Shown in pieces: positions 9,509 through 17,976 of a stretch of 64,000 nucleotides of DNA (the stretch's first letter is position 1; the number at the start of each line of letters is the position of its first letter). The position numbers were made by a program, and so were the translations under genes. This DNA comes from Phyllobacterium zundukense (lineage in GTDB: Bacteria > Pseudomonadota > Alphaproteobacteria > Rhizobiales > Rhizobiaceae). The stretch covers positions 496,001 to 560,000 of the forward strand of contig NZ_CP104970.1 in assembly GCF_025452195.1 (NCBI RefSeq), read 5' to 3'. The notes under the pieces are model-generated. The model saw only the letters and a program-made list of their open reading frames with translations. It was not told the DNA's origin and did not search any database.

Positions 9509-10699
9509 ATGCCAGGGCTCTCAATCACACTCCAAGACGTCACGAAATCCTTCGGCAGCGAAGCTGTGCTGAAGGATATCAACCTCTCCATCAAAGAAGG
9601 GGAGCTCGTATCGCTGCTCGGCCCCTCCGGCTGTGGTAAGTCTACTCTGCTGCGGATCATTGCCGGTCTGGAGCGAGCGGAGGCGGGCTCGATCAGACTG
9701 GGTGAACAGGTGGTGGATGCCTTACCCGCCGGCGCTCGTGATCTGGCGATGGTCTTTCAATCATATGCGCTCTATCCGCACATGTGCGTGGCCGACAACA
9801 TTGCGCTGTCGCTTGAAATGACCGAACTGTCTGCGCTCCAACGTCTGCCGCTGCTGGGACGCGTCCTGCCGGGGTCGCGTGCAATTCGCCAAGCGATTTC
9901 CAATCGAGTGCGTCAAGCGGCGGACCTGACTGAGATCGCACATCTGTTGCGGCGGCGGCCAGCGCACCTTTCCGGCGGTCAGCGTCAGCGCGTTGCCCTC
10001 GCGCGGGCTATGGCGAGAGAGCCGGGAATCTTTCTCATGGACGAGCCGCTATCGAATCTGGATGCGAAGCTTCGTATCTCGATGCGCTCCGAGATCGTCG
10101 ACCTCAACAAACGGATCGGTGCGACCTTCTTGTTCGTCACGCACGATCAATCAGATGCCTTGGCCATGTCGGATCGGATCGCGCTCATGATGGGAGGGCG
10201 GATCCGTCAGATCGGAACGCCGCAAGAAATCTACGATTCTCCAAGTCACCTCGACGTTGCCTCTTTCATTGGGCAGCCGGTGATCAACCTGTTCCCGGTC
10301 AACGTTGACTCGGCCGGGCGAGTTAGGCTCGTCAACGGAACACAACCTTTCGGCGGCTGCTCGTTGCCTAACGGCAGCGCGAAGGTTGGAGTTCGGCCTG
10401 AGGCTTTCGACATCGTAGCTTCCGAGCCATTGGGCACTCGCTTCGCCCTCACTGCGCGTTTGGACCGGGTTGAGCGTATGGGTGCAGAAGTGCTTATTCG
10501 CTGCCGTACCATGGCCCTTGGAGCGTCGGCGACCTGCCGGCTCTCTGTTGATCAATTCGACGAGGTGAGCGCTACGGGCATTCTCTCCGGAGCGTTCCAC
10601 CTCGTGGCACAAAAGCGAGGTGTTCATCTCTTCGATGAGGAAGGGAATGCTGCGGCGTTCCATCCTCTGCTGCGGACGGAAATGGAAGTGGCAAAATGA
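9509..10699 (+). CDS. CUT1-type carbohydrate ABC transporter ATPase (UgpC/MsmK-like)
   Basis: ATP-binding subunit that energises the two permeases encoded next. Walker A is GPSGCGKST (residues 38-46), followed by the Q-loop (MVFQSYALYP), signature LSGGQRQR, Walker B FLMDEP with the D-loop SNLDAK, and the switch histidine in THDQ. A C-terminal MOP/TOBE-like domain follows (VGVRPEAFDI). ATG 9509 is preceded by aaagg at 8 bp spacing; the upstream open frame lacks a better start. The helical subdomain between Q-loop and signature carries about 20 extra residues (around LLGRVLPGSRAIR) compared with the usual UgpC/MsmK form. It overlaps the first permease by 4 bp (ATGA), so translation is probably coupled. 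Confidence 0.92.
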   Translation: MPGLSITLQDVTKSFGSEAVLKDINLSIKEGELVSLLGPSGCGKSTLLRIIAGLERAEAGSIRLGEQVVDALPAGARDLAMVFQSYALYPHMCVADNIALSLEMTELSALQRLPLLGRVLPGSRAIRQAISNRVRQAADLTEIAHLLRRRPAHLSGGQRQRVALARAMAREPGIFLMDEPLSNLDAKLRISMRSEIVDLNKRIGATFLFVTHDQSDALAMSDRIALMMGGRIRQIGTPQEIYDSPSHLDVASFIGQPVINLFPVNVDSAGRVRLVNGTQPFGGCSLPNGSAKVGVRPEAFDIVASEPLGTRFALTARLDRVERMGAEVLIRCRTMALGASATCRLSVDQFDEVSATGILSGAFHLVAQKRGVHLFDEEGNAAAFHPLLRTEMEVAK

Positions 10700-11598
10700 C
10701 TACTCTCGCTGTCGGGGAACGTCCTTCGCTTCGCGATTCTGTCGCGTTTGATGCCGTTATCTGCATATCGCCAGCCATCTTGCTGCTTGTTGCGATGACC
10801 TTGCTTCCATTGGCGGCCGTCGTCGTGCTCTCGTTCACCGATTACCAACTGGGCGGCACGGATATCCACTTTATCGGCATCGAAAACTTCATGCGAGTTG
10901 GCGAGAGCGATGATGCCGGCCGAGCCATCCTGAATACATTGCGCTTCACGGCGCTCGTGGTACCCGCCTCCGTGGCGATCGGATTAGTGCTCGCACTTTT
11001 GGTAAGCGCGCGCGGCCGACTGCGACGGGCATATGAATTGCTGCTTTTCCTACCGTTAACGGCAACGATGACAGTCATGGCGATTGTGTGGAGCCTGCTG
11101 CTGCACGGCCAGATCGGCCCGATCAATGTAGCGCTCAAGGCGATGGGGCTGGCGCCTGTCGAATTCCTGTCAAACGTTGAGCTCGTTCTTCCAAGTCTTG
11201 CTTTGATCGCGGTTTGGCAACAGTCGAGCTTCTGCTTCGTCGTGTTTCTCGCTGGGCTATCCGCAATTCCAACCGAAGTCTACGAAGCTGCCGCTCTTGA
11301 TCGTGTGGGGAGTGGCTGGGAGCGGTTTCGAAGGATCACTTGGCCTCTCCTTGCACCTACAACCGTCGTGGTGCTGCTGCTGACCACGATCAAGGCATTC
11401 CAGGTTTTCGACCTTGTCGCCGTACTGACACAGGGCGGTCCACAGGGAGCGACCGACGTGCTGCTATATGAAACTTATCTGCAGGCCTTTTCCTACTTTC
11501 GCATCGGTTACGGTAGTGCGTTGATCATGTTGTTCATCGCGTTCGTCGGGATCGTCTCGACCCTGCAAATGTGGTTTGCCCGGAGGAGACAGCCATGA
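10696..11598 (+). CDS. Carbohydrate ABC transporter permease (UgpA/MalF type)
   Basis: Inner-membrane permease of the CUT1 family, 300 residues with about six transmembrane segments, the first near residues 15-40. The EAA loop that docks on the ATPase is visible as EVYEAAALDRVGSGWERFRRITWPLL. The start overlaps the ATPase stop (ATGA) and the end overlaps the next permease in the same way. It pairs with the product of 11595-12443. Confidence 0.92.
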   Translation: MTTLAVGERPSLRDSVAFDAVICISPAILLLVAMTLLPLAAVVVLSFTDYQLGGTDIHFIGIENFMRVGESDDAGRAILNTLRFTALVVPASVAIGLVLALLVSARGRLRRAYELLLFLPLTATMTVMAIVWSLLLHGQIGPINVALKAMGLAPVEFLSNVELVLPSLALIAVWQQSSFCFVVFLAGLSAIPTEVYEAAALDRVGSGWERFRRITWPLLAPTTVVVLLLTTIKAFQVFDLVAVLTQGGPQGATDVLLYETYLQAFSYFRIGYGSALIMLFIAFVGIVSTLQMWFARRRQP

Positions 11599-12443
11599 CT
11601 TCATTTACTAGCCGGCCGTTCCGCTCCCTCATCGCATCGAGCTTGTCAAATGGGGTGATCTGGCTTGGGATCAGCTTCGCCTGCCTCCCGTTCGCGTGGA
11701 TGATCCTCAGTTCCATACGTGACCCGGCTGAGATCTTCGACGTTTCGCGGATGTTTCTGCCGCGCAGTCTTGCCATCAAGGAGAACTACGGACGCGTGCT
11801 TGCGGAGACGCCCGTCCTCTCTTTTATGCTGAATGGCATTATCGTGTGCACTCTCATACTAGCTGCGCAAGTCGCCACGGCGCTTCCTTGCGCTTACGCT
11901 ATCGCCAAACTCCGCTTCCACGGGAAAAGGCCTCTGTTAGCGTTGGCGGTGCTCGCGCTCCTGGTCCCGTTTCAGGCGATCGCGTTGCCGATCTTCTTAG
12001 GGCTCGCCTGGATACAGGCACTGGACACCTATTTCGCGCTGGTCGCCCCTTTTCTCGTCTCCCCCTTGGCGATCCTGCTTTTCAGCCAGTTTCTGCGCGC
12101 CTTCCCGGACGAGGTTATTGAGGCCGCACGTCTTGACCGCTGTTCGCACACGACGATCCTGCTTCGCATCATCCTGCCTGCATCGATGCCCGTAATTGCA
12201 GCCTTCAGTGTATTCTCGGTAACCTATCACTGGAACGACCTTTATTGGCCACTGATTGCGATCTCCTCGGCGGATCTTGCGCCGCCAACGCTCGGCATCC
12301 TGTTCTTTCGTGATGCCGACGGTGGTGACTCCTACGGCTCTCTCATGGCTGCGGCGACGCTGATCACCCTTCCTCTTGCGCTTGTCTTTCTCATCGCCCA
12401 GCGCCGCTTTGTCGAGGGCATCACGATGGGTGCAATCAAGTAA
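11595..12443 (+). CDS. Carbohydrate ABC transporter permease (UgpE/MalG type)
   Basis: Second CUT1 permease, 282 residues. The EAA loop is DEVIEAARLDRCSHTTILLRIILP, and a typical MalG-like C-terminus ends in QRRFVEGITMGAIK. ATG 11595 follows ggagga at about 7 bp and overlaps the previous stop codon. An in-frame alternative 24 bp upstream has no better signal. It forms the membrane channel with the product of 10696-11598. Confidence 0.92.
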   Translation: MTSFTSRPFRSLIASSLSNGVIWLGISFACLPFAWMILSSIRDPAEIFDVSRMFLPRSLAIKENYGRVLAETPVLSFMLNGIIVCTLILAAQVATALPCAYAIAKLRFHGKRPLLALAVLALLVPFQAIALPIFLGLAWIQALDTYFALVAPFLVSPLAILLFSQFLRAFPDEVIEAARLDRCSHTTILLRIILPASMPVIAAFSVFSVTYHWNDLYWPLIAISSADLAPPTLGILFFRDADGGDSYGSLMAAATLITLPLALVFLIAQRRFVEGITMGAIK

Positions 12444-12517
12444 TCCATTACCCGGCACCGATCCCACGGCGGCCGAGCCAACCGCGCCCATGGGCGCTTT
12501 CCACGGAGATGAAATCT

Positions 12518-13795
12518 ATGATCAATCGTACAATCAGATGGCTCGGCCTGGCCATGGGCCTTGCGGTGTTGTCGATCGCGCCTGCGCAGGCGGAAACCAC
12601 ACTCGAGGTCCTCCACGCCTGGCCCGGGGACCACGGCAACTACCAGCCGCTCGCTGATGCATTCATGAAAGCTCATCCGGACGTCAGGGTCGAGTTCCGG
12701 GTTTCCCCGCCTGATTACAACGAAGCGAACCTTGTCGTCACCCGGAATGCCATGACCGGCAACCTGCCGGACGTCTACTTCTCGGGATTTTCGGTACTGC
12801 GCCCTCTCGTGACGACATTGAAGGCTCGTGGGCAGGCAGTTCCTCTAACGCCGTTTATCGGCGCCGAAAGTAAAGAATGGCTGGAGCAGAATTACTCGCC
12901 CGCCATTCTCTCTTTGGGCCAAGTCGATGGCGTTCAATACGGCATTCCTTTCAATGCCTCAACGCCGATCGTTTACTACAACGCGGACCTTGTGACGAAG
13001 GCTGGAGCCGACCCCGACCACTTCCCGTCCGATTGGGAAGGTGTGATTGCGTTGGCGCGCAAAATCAATGCGCTTGGCGGAGACGTCCGCGGAATGAACT
13101 ATTCCGTCGGATCCCTCGAGAGTGATTGGCTCTGGCAGGCAGCGATTCTCGAGCGTGGCGGCGCCATCCTTACCAAGGATGAGAAGGCGGTCGGATACGA
13201 CAACATTCTTGGTCTCGAAACGTTGCGGTTCCTGCGCCACATCGCGGAGGCGACTGACATGGATGTCGCGACGGCGCAAAACTCCTACAAGGAACTGTTC
13301 TTTGCTGGGAAGCTCGGCTTCTACATAACCTCGCCTTCTTCTGTTCGCTCCTTCATGCAGACGATCGGCGACCGCTTCGCGATGCGAACTGCGCCTTATC
13401 CGCTTATTGACAGGGTGAGTGGCCGCCTTCCTTCGGGTGGAAATGCGGCGGTGATTCTCGCAAAGGATCCTGAGAAGCAAAAACTTGCTTGGGAGTTCGT
13501 GAAGTTCGTCACAGGACCTGGGGCACAAGCCCAGATCGCTGAAGCCACGGGTTACATGCCCACGAACAAGAAAGCCTCTGACCTCTTGGGGCCGTTCTAT
13601 TCCTCAAATCCAAATTACGCCACCGCCGCTACACAAACAGGAATTGCTGGGTCCTGGTATGCGTATCCCGGTTCCACCGGTGTTGAGATCTGGCGCGCCC
13701 AGCGCGATGTGATTGACCTTGTTCAACGTGGAAAACTGTCGCCGGAAGACGGTTTGAAGCGCATCGCTACAAAGACGGCCGATCTTCTGAAATGA
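12518..13795 (+). CDS. Extracellular carbohydrate-binding protein (family 1 SBP)
   Basis: Periplasmic ligand-binding protein of the CUT1 system, about 425 residues with a Sec signal peptide (MINRTIRWLGLAMG, cleavage probably after AQA). The mature chain starts ETTLEVLHAWPG and has the family-1 features GNYQPLADAF and GIPFNASTPIVYYN. ATG 12518 is preferred over 12509 because ggag at 12505-12508 abuts the earlier ATG but is 9 bp from the later one. The architecture recalls UgpB, the glycerol-3-phosphate and glycerophosphodiester binder, but the substrate cannot be deduced. A strong hairpin follows immediately. Confidence 0.9.
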   Translation: MINRTIRWLGLAMGLAVLSIAPAQAETTLEVLHAWPGDHGNYQPLADAFMKAHPDVRVEFRVSPPDYNEANLVVTRNAMTGNLPDVYFSGFSVLRPLVTTLKARGQAVPLTPFIGAESKEWLEQNYSPAILSLGQVDGVQYGIPFNASTPIVYYNADLVTKAGADPDHFPSDWEGVIALARKINALGGDVRGMNYSVGSLESDWLWQAAILERGGAILTKDEKAVGYDNILGLETLRFLRHIAEATDMDVATAQNSYKELFFAGKLGFYITSPSSVRSFMQTIGDRFAMRTAPYPLIDRVSGRLPSGGNAAVILAKDPEKQKLAWEFVKFVTGPGAQAQIAEATGYMPTNKKASDLLGPFYSSNPNYATAATQTGIAGSWYAYPGSTGVEIWRAQRDVIDLVQRGKLSPEDGLKRIATKTADLLK

Positions 13796-13800
13796 GTGAA

Positions 13801-13829
13801 GGCCCGATTGCCGGGAGGGGAATCGGGCC
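13801..13829 (+). terminator. Intercistronic hairpin after the SBP gene
   Basis: GGCCCGATT pairs with AATCGGGCC across an 11-nt loop, and no T run follows. Hairpins here, between a binding-protein gene and distal genes, usually stabilise the upstream message or reduce downstream expression rather than fully terminate. Confidence 0.55.
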
Positions 13830-13880
13830 AAAACCCTTCGTATCTCTGCCACTATCCAAACAGGAAATGAGCCAACAACC

Positions 13881-14774
13881 GTGCAGATAATACTTGCAAG
13901 CTACAACATTCAGTATGGGGTCGGGAAGGACGAACGGCATGATCTTGCCAGAATCGTCTCTGATCTTGGTGATGCGGACATCATCGCGTTGCAAGAGGTG
14001 GAAATCGGAAATCCGCTAAGGGATTTCGTCGATCAGTCGGCTGAAATCGCTGGTCTGTTGGGCCGCGAATTTTGGGCCTACGGGCCTGGTATTGACCTTC
14101 ACCTCAATGGAAGTGTAACCGGCGGCCGGCCCGGCCTGCGCCATAAGTTTGGTAACATGGTTTTGTCGCGTTGGCCCATCCAGAGTGTTACCAACCACAC
14201 GCTTCCGAAGATTGGCCTGCACGGAACGCTTCATCTCCAGCGTACGCTGTTGGAGACCGTGATCGCCACGCCGGTCTCGCCCCTGCGCTTCTGCTGCACG
14301 CACCTCGATCATGTTTCCCCTTTGAACCGCATGCCGCAAGCCGAGGCGCTGCGGGCGATTATGCTCGACGCCGCGCGCCGCGGCGGGCCGTGGGGCGGTG
14401 CAGAGCCAGACGATGCCGGTTTCCCTGGGCCATTGCCGCCGTGGCCTCGCGGCGGCGTCATCATGGGCGATATGAACTTTGAGCCGGACGCGCCTGAATA
14501 TGAACACCTGCTAGGTGATGCGTCGCCGATGCTGCGTAAGAGGGTCATGCCGGCCGACGGCCTGTTCGATGCCTGGGTTATGACCGGGCACGGCGAAGCA
14601 GAAGGCTGGACTTTCAAGCGGCCAGAGAAACAGCCCATGCGGCTCGACCATTGCTTTGTCACAGAAGACTACGTTCCGTCGTTGATTTCGATGAGGATCG
14701 ACCAAGAGGCAGCCGGGTCGGACCACCAACCCATTTTTGTCACGCTCGATCTCGGGATGAAAGCAAGTCGATGA
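13881..14774 (+). CDS. Endonuclease/exonuclease/phosphatase (EEP) family hydrolase
   Basis: 297-residue member of the EEP superfamily (DNase I/sphingomyelinase/inositol phosphatase fold), probably a cytoplasmic metal-dependent phosphodiesterase or phosphatase. No signal peptide is visible. Landmarks are ASYNIQYG near the N-terminus, ALQEVE (metal-binding Glu), CCTHLDH, GDMNFEPD and the C-terminal SDHQP. The start is GTG at 13881. It overlaps the following HAD gene by 4 bp. Its place in an operon with sugar or phosphodiester uptake and a HAD phosphatase suggests stepwise removal of phosphate from an imported phosphorylated polyol, which is inference. A nuclease role is possible from family alone but fits the context less well. 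Confidence 0.8.
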   Translation: MQIILASYNIQYGVGKDERHDLARIVSDLGDADIIALQEVEIGNPLRDFVDQSAEIAGLLGREFWAYGPGIDLHLNGSVTGGRPGLRHKFGNMVLSRWPIQSVTNHTLPKIGLHGTLHLQRTLLETVIATPVSPLRFCCTHLDHVSPLNRMPQAEALRAIMLDAARRGGPWGGAEPDDAGFPGPLPPWPRGGVIMGDMNFEPDAPEYEHLLGDASPMLRKRVMPADGLFDAWVMTGHGEAEGWTFKRPEKQPMRLDHCFVTEDYVPSLISMRIDQEAAGSDHQPIFVTLDLGMKASR

Positions 14775-15469
14775 TTGGTACTTCATTAAGCCATACAATT
14801 ACTGCCGTGCCGCCGAAGCTGATCATATTCGATTTTGACGGAACATTGGTTGAGACAGAGGCACTTGTTGCGCAGATCATCTCCAGCAAACTCGCTGAAC
14901 TCGGTCGGACCGTCTCACCGGCCGATATCGCAGCCACGCTCGCCGGTGTTCCTCGCGCTCAAGAAGTGACCCTGCTTGAAGCACTCGCCACCGTTTCGCT
15001 GCCCGAGCGCTTCATGGAGGAGGTAGACGTTGAATGGCGCGAGGCAATCCTGGCCGGCGTCGCCCCCACGGCTGGAACTGTCGATGCTTTGACAACCCTG
15101 CGCATTCCGTTCTGCGTCGCTTCGAACGCAACACGAAAAGATCTTATCCTGCGCATGCGCTCTGCAAAGATCTTCAATCTGATAGGGCCGAGGTTTTTTT
15201 CTTCTCACGACCTTGGTCTACATAAGCCAGATCCCGCAGTCTTCCTTCTTGCTGCGGAGGCAATGGGTGTCCAGCCGTCAGAGTGCCTGGTGATTGAGGA
15301 TAGCGTCACTGGTCTCGAAGCGGCCCGCCGCGCGAAAATGCGCAGCTGCGCCTTCATAGGCGCCGCACATCAATCCGAACGGATGCACTCCGCTCTGCAG
15401 AGCTGCGAACCGGACGGCTTCCTATGGCGGATCTCCGATCTTGCGCAGATATTACATGAAGCGGTTTGA
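14771..15469 (+). CDS. HAD-IA family phosphatase
   Basis: 232-residue haloacid-dehalogenase phosphatase of the beta-phosphoglucomutase/phosphoglycolate-phosphatase group. The nucleophile motif FDFDGTLVE has Asp21 and Asp23, an alpha-helical cap follows (about 30-95), motif II is the SNAT segment, the lysine is in GLHKPDP, and motif IV is VIEDSVTG. ATG 14771 overlaps the EEP gene stop (ATGA); the longer open frame upstream lies inside that gene. It is the last gene of the operon. The likely substrate is a small phosphorylated sugar or polyol. Confidence 0.85.
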   Translation: MIGTSLSHTITAVPPKLIIFDFDGTLVETEALVAQIISSKLAELGRTVSPADIAATLAGVPRAQEVTLLEALATVSLPERFMEEVDVEWREAILAGVAPTAGTVDALTTLRIPFCVASNATRKDLILRMRSAKIFNLIGPRFFSSHDLGLHKPDPAVFLLAAEAMGVQPSECLVIEDSVTGLEAARRAKMRSCAFIGAAHQSERMHSALQSCEPDGFLWRISDLAQILHEAV

Positions 15470-15587
15470 CGCGCATCGGCAATAGTATCGCCTGGTCCTT
15501 CCTGAAAAAAGGGCCGGGCAACGGCACCTCTCGATTTAATACCGCCAACTCCTGGATACATCGCGCCAGATTTTCCGAGATATTATT

Positions 15588-15874
15588 ATGACCTTTGAAA
15601 CTGCCGACAGCCACCTCTTGTGGGAATTGTACTTGCCTGTGCCGGCTATGCCTGTTTCGCAATGCAGGATGCGTTGGCCAAATGGCTCGTTGCCGATTAC
15701 GCGGTCCCAGAAATCCTGTTTATGCGAAGCCTTGTCATCATAATCTTGGCAGCAGCACTCGGGAATCGCGGTTGCGGCATGCGGGTTCGTCGTCTTTTCG
15801 CCTGCCGGCAGGCATTTCTGAAAGAGAGCAACCCGGTGAAGACGCGACTGCGCTTGAGGCGTGCAGTTGTTTGA
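15588..15874 (+). pseudogene. DMT/EamA-family transporter, N-terminal relic
   Basis: Bases 15611-15767 encode the first one and a half helices of an EamA-type exporter (GIVLACAGYACFAMQDALAK, then FMRSLVIIILAAALG), after which the sequence is unrelated. An ATG at 15588 is in a different frame from the homologous stretch, so there is also a frameshift. The usual protein has ten helices and about 290 residues, so this is a dead fragment. Confidence 0.6.
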
Positions 15875-15946
15875 AAGCCGTATAAAGAAGTTGGCTGACC
15901 CCATAGGTCCGTCCATCATTTTTCTTGCCGAAGCCCCGTCAACGTC

Positions 15947-16651
15947 TCAGGTGCGATCCGGCCAACCCTTCTTAATGGTGGCGAACATCGTCGCGTAAGC
16001 CTCGCGAATGTCGTTTTTCAGCGCCTCGCTCGCGCCGACACCATCACCTGCAGCAAGACATGCGACGACCTCGGAATGGCGCTTATGTCCATGTTGCAAA
16101 GCCATTCCGGCCGCCAGCAAATGAAGAAGCGGACCGCTTTGAAGCCAGAGAATTTCGATGGTCTTGAGGAGAATCTCATTCTGAGATAGCGCGTAGAGCG
16201 TAAAGTGGAACGACTGATTGAATTTCAAATATTGTCGAACATCGAATTCTTCAGCATTCTCAAGGTCGTCCAGCTTCGAGTTCAGCGTTGCTAGTTTTGC
16301 GATGTCAGCCGACGTACAGGATTTCGCTGCCCATTCGACCGCCTGACCTTCGTTGACCAAACGAACCGCCAAAAGGTCGCGGATCTGCTTCTCAGTCAAC
16401 TTGGGAATGCGAACGGAGCGGCGGGGCGCCTGTTCGAGAGCACCTGCGACCACGAGCCTATTCAGAGCCTCGCGAATGGGCATGTGGCTCGTTCCGAAAG
16501 CAGTCGCGAGCTCCTCGAGCCTCATTGGTTGGCCGGGCTGAAACTCTCCAGCCATCACCGCATGCTTCAACTCCGTGTAAACATGGTCGAGCGTCGAGCT
16601 GGGAGACACCTCCCGGAGTGGGGGGACTTTGAACTTAGTGATGGCGAACAT
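15947..16651 (-). CDS. GntR-family regulator with FCD ligand domain
   Basis: 234-residue one-component regulator. The winged helix (about 20-85) includes GQPMRLEELATAFGTSHMPIREALNRLVVAGAL, and the C-terminal all-helical FCD domain (about 95-225) includes FNQSFHFTLY and H-rich HGHKRHSEVV, the histidines of which normally bind a metal or the effector. It is transcribed away from the BKACE cluster across a 431-bp region that contains three TTGAT...ATCAA-type inverted repeats. It therefore probably regulates itself and the catabolic cluster. A related 30-bp palindrome precedes the ABC operon at 33012, a candidate second target. The effector is probably a pathway acid or its CoA ester. Confidence 0.9.
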   Translation of the reverse strand: MFAITKFKVPPLREVSPSSTLDHVYTELKHAVMAGEFQPGQPMRLEELATAFGTSHMPIREALNRLVVAGALEQAPRRSVRIPKLTEKQIRDLLAVRLVNEGQAVEWAAKSCTSADIAKLATLNSKLDDLENAEEFDVRQYLKFNQSFHFTLYALSQNEILLKTIEILWLQSGPLLHLLAAGMALQHGHKRHSEVVACLAAGDGVGASEALKNDIREAYATMFATIKKGWPDRT

Positions 16652-16720
16652 CCTTACCTATATGGCGCGCCGAACCTTAGAGCCTCGCGACCAGTCGCAT
16701 CAATAGCTTGCAGAGAAGAT

Positions 16721-16733
16721 TTGATACGATCAA
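16721..16733. promoter_or_regulatory. Putative GntR operator 1
   Basis: TTGATACGATCAA, a perfect inverted repeat of TTGAT around ACG, upstream of the GntR gene in the divergent intergenic region. Confidence 0.5.
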
Positions 16734-16743
16734 CAGACAATTG

Positions 16744-16758
16744 TTGATCAAATGTCAA
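16744..16758. promoter_or_regulatory. Putative GntR operator 2
   Basis: TTGATCAAATGTCAA, a two-mismatch variant of the site at 16929-16943, 93 bp upstream of the GntR start. It is well placed for autoregulation. Confidence 0.45.
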
Positions 16759-16896
16759 GATCCGTGCTAACAAAATATGGGTGTCTGTTGCGCTTCATGT
16801 ATGGTTTGTGGCGGTGCATAGCGTGGAAAAAAATGCCTAAAATCCTATACATAGCAGCAATGTGACAGTCGCCTCCTATGATTTTCTAAATTTTCA

Positions 16897-16943
16897 TTGA
16901 CAAACCGTCGCGTTGAGCTAATGTTTTCTTGATCAAAGATCAA
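16897..16943 (+). promoter_or_regulatory. Putative catabolic-cluster promoter with GntR operator
   Basis: TTGACA (16897-16902) is followed after 16-17 bp by a weak -10 (TAATGT, 16919-16924). The inverted repeat TTGATCAAAGATCAA (16929-16943) lies directly downstream, over the expected transcription start. A repressor bound there would block the promoter of the BKACE operon. Confidence 0.55.
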
Positions 16944-17082
16944 CAAAATAGGGAACAGCCTTGATCGCCCGATTTCGTGCCAACTCTTTGAGTTGGTCCG
17001 TGCTTATCCACAACGGGAAACGAACCCGTTGATTGGATTTGCGGACGCGCGCGCAGGTTCCCGCAACTCGGAGAACTAGCGT

Positions 17083-17976
17083 ATGAACAACGACGTCTTC
17101 ATTACATGTGCTGTTACGGGAGCGGGTGAAAACTTTAAGAAGAACCCGAACGTTCCGATCACGCCGGAGGCGATCGCAAAGGACGTCCTTGCAGTGGCAG
17201 AGGCCGGTGCAGCAATAGCGCACATCCATGTCCGTGATCCCGAGACCGGCGTCGGCAGCCGCCGCACCGATCTCTACAAAGCGGTGATCGACCTGGTTCG
17301 CGAAAGGAATAAGGAAATCATCATCAACACCACCGCCGGAATGGGCGGTGACGTAACGTTTGGCAAAGACGATCCCTTCGCCCTCGTCACCGAAGAAACC
17401 GACTTGGTTTCCCAGAAGGAGCGCTTGGTCCACGTCGAGGCGCTGCGCCCAGACATTTGCACGCTCGACTGCGGCAGCTACAACGTTGGGCCCGGCAATC
17501 TCGTCTATGTCAGCACGGCCGAACAGGTACGTCAGGGCGCTGAAATGATCAGCGCCTTGGGCGTAAAGCCCGAGCTTGAAGTCTTTGATCTCGGTCACAT
17601 GCAGCTTGCGATGGAACTGCTCGAAAAGGGTTACTTCGAGGGCAGCGCGATGGTTCAGTTCTGCCTGGGCGTCAACTACGGCGCGCCTGCCACGACGACG
17701 TCGATGAAAGCCTTCGCCGACATGGCGCAGGGCAAGGACGTTATCTGGTCTGCTTTTGGCGTCGGACGCATGCAACTGCCTATGGTCGCGCAGGCTGTGG
17801 TTCTCGGCGGCAACGTGCGCGTCGGCCTCGAAGACAATATCTGGCTGAAGAAGGGTGAACTTGCGACCAACGTCGCTCTCGTCGAACGTGCTAAGACAAT
17901 CATCGAGGCTATGGGCGCGAAGGTAATGAGCTCTAGTGCTGCCCGCGATCGGCTTGGCCTTAAGGCAGGTGCGTGA
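17083..17976 (+). CDS. BKACE-family beta-keto acid cleavage enzyme (DUF849)
   Basis: 297-residue TIM-barrel enzyme of the BKACE family, whose founder Kce converts 3-keto-5-aminohexanoate plus acetyl-CoA to acetoacetate and an aminoacyl-CoA. The zinc ligands are visible: His47 and His49 in AHIHVRDP, and a glutamate near 250 in RVGLEDN. Other family marks are TTAGMGGD and FGVGRMQLP. The start is preceded by ggag at 9 bp. It is the first gene of the operon and overlaps the SDR gene by 1 bp. The nearby thioesterase and CoA-transferase fit the two expected products. The keto-acid specificity cannot be read from sequence; dehydrocarnitine-type and aminated substrates are both possible. Confidence 0.93.
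   Translation: MNNDVFITCAVTGAGENFKKNPNVPITPEAIAKDVLAVAEAGAAIAHIHVRDPETGVGSRRTDLYKAVIDLVRERNKEIIINTTAGMGGDVTFGKDDPFALVTEETDLVSQKERLVHVEALRPDICTLDCGSYNVGPGNLVYVSTAEQVRQGAEMISALGVKPELEVFDLGHMQLAMELLEKGYFEGSAMVQFCLGVNYGAPATTTSMKAFADMAQGKDVIWSAFGVGRMQLPMVAQAVVLGGNVRVGLEDNIWLKKGELATNVALVERAKTIIEAMGAKVMSSSAARDRLGLKAGA

Noticed and set aside
16933..17775. A 280-codon minus-strand open frame over the BKACE gene
   Set aside because: It is antisense to an unambiguous BKACE gene and shows no family motif.
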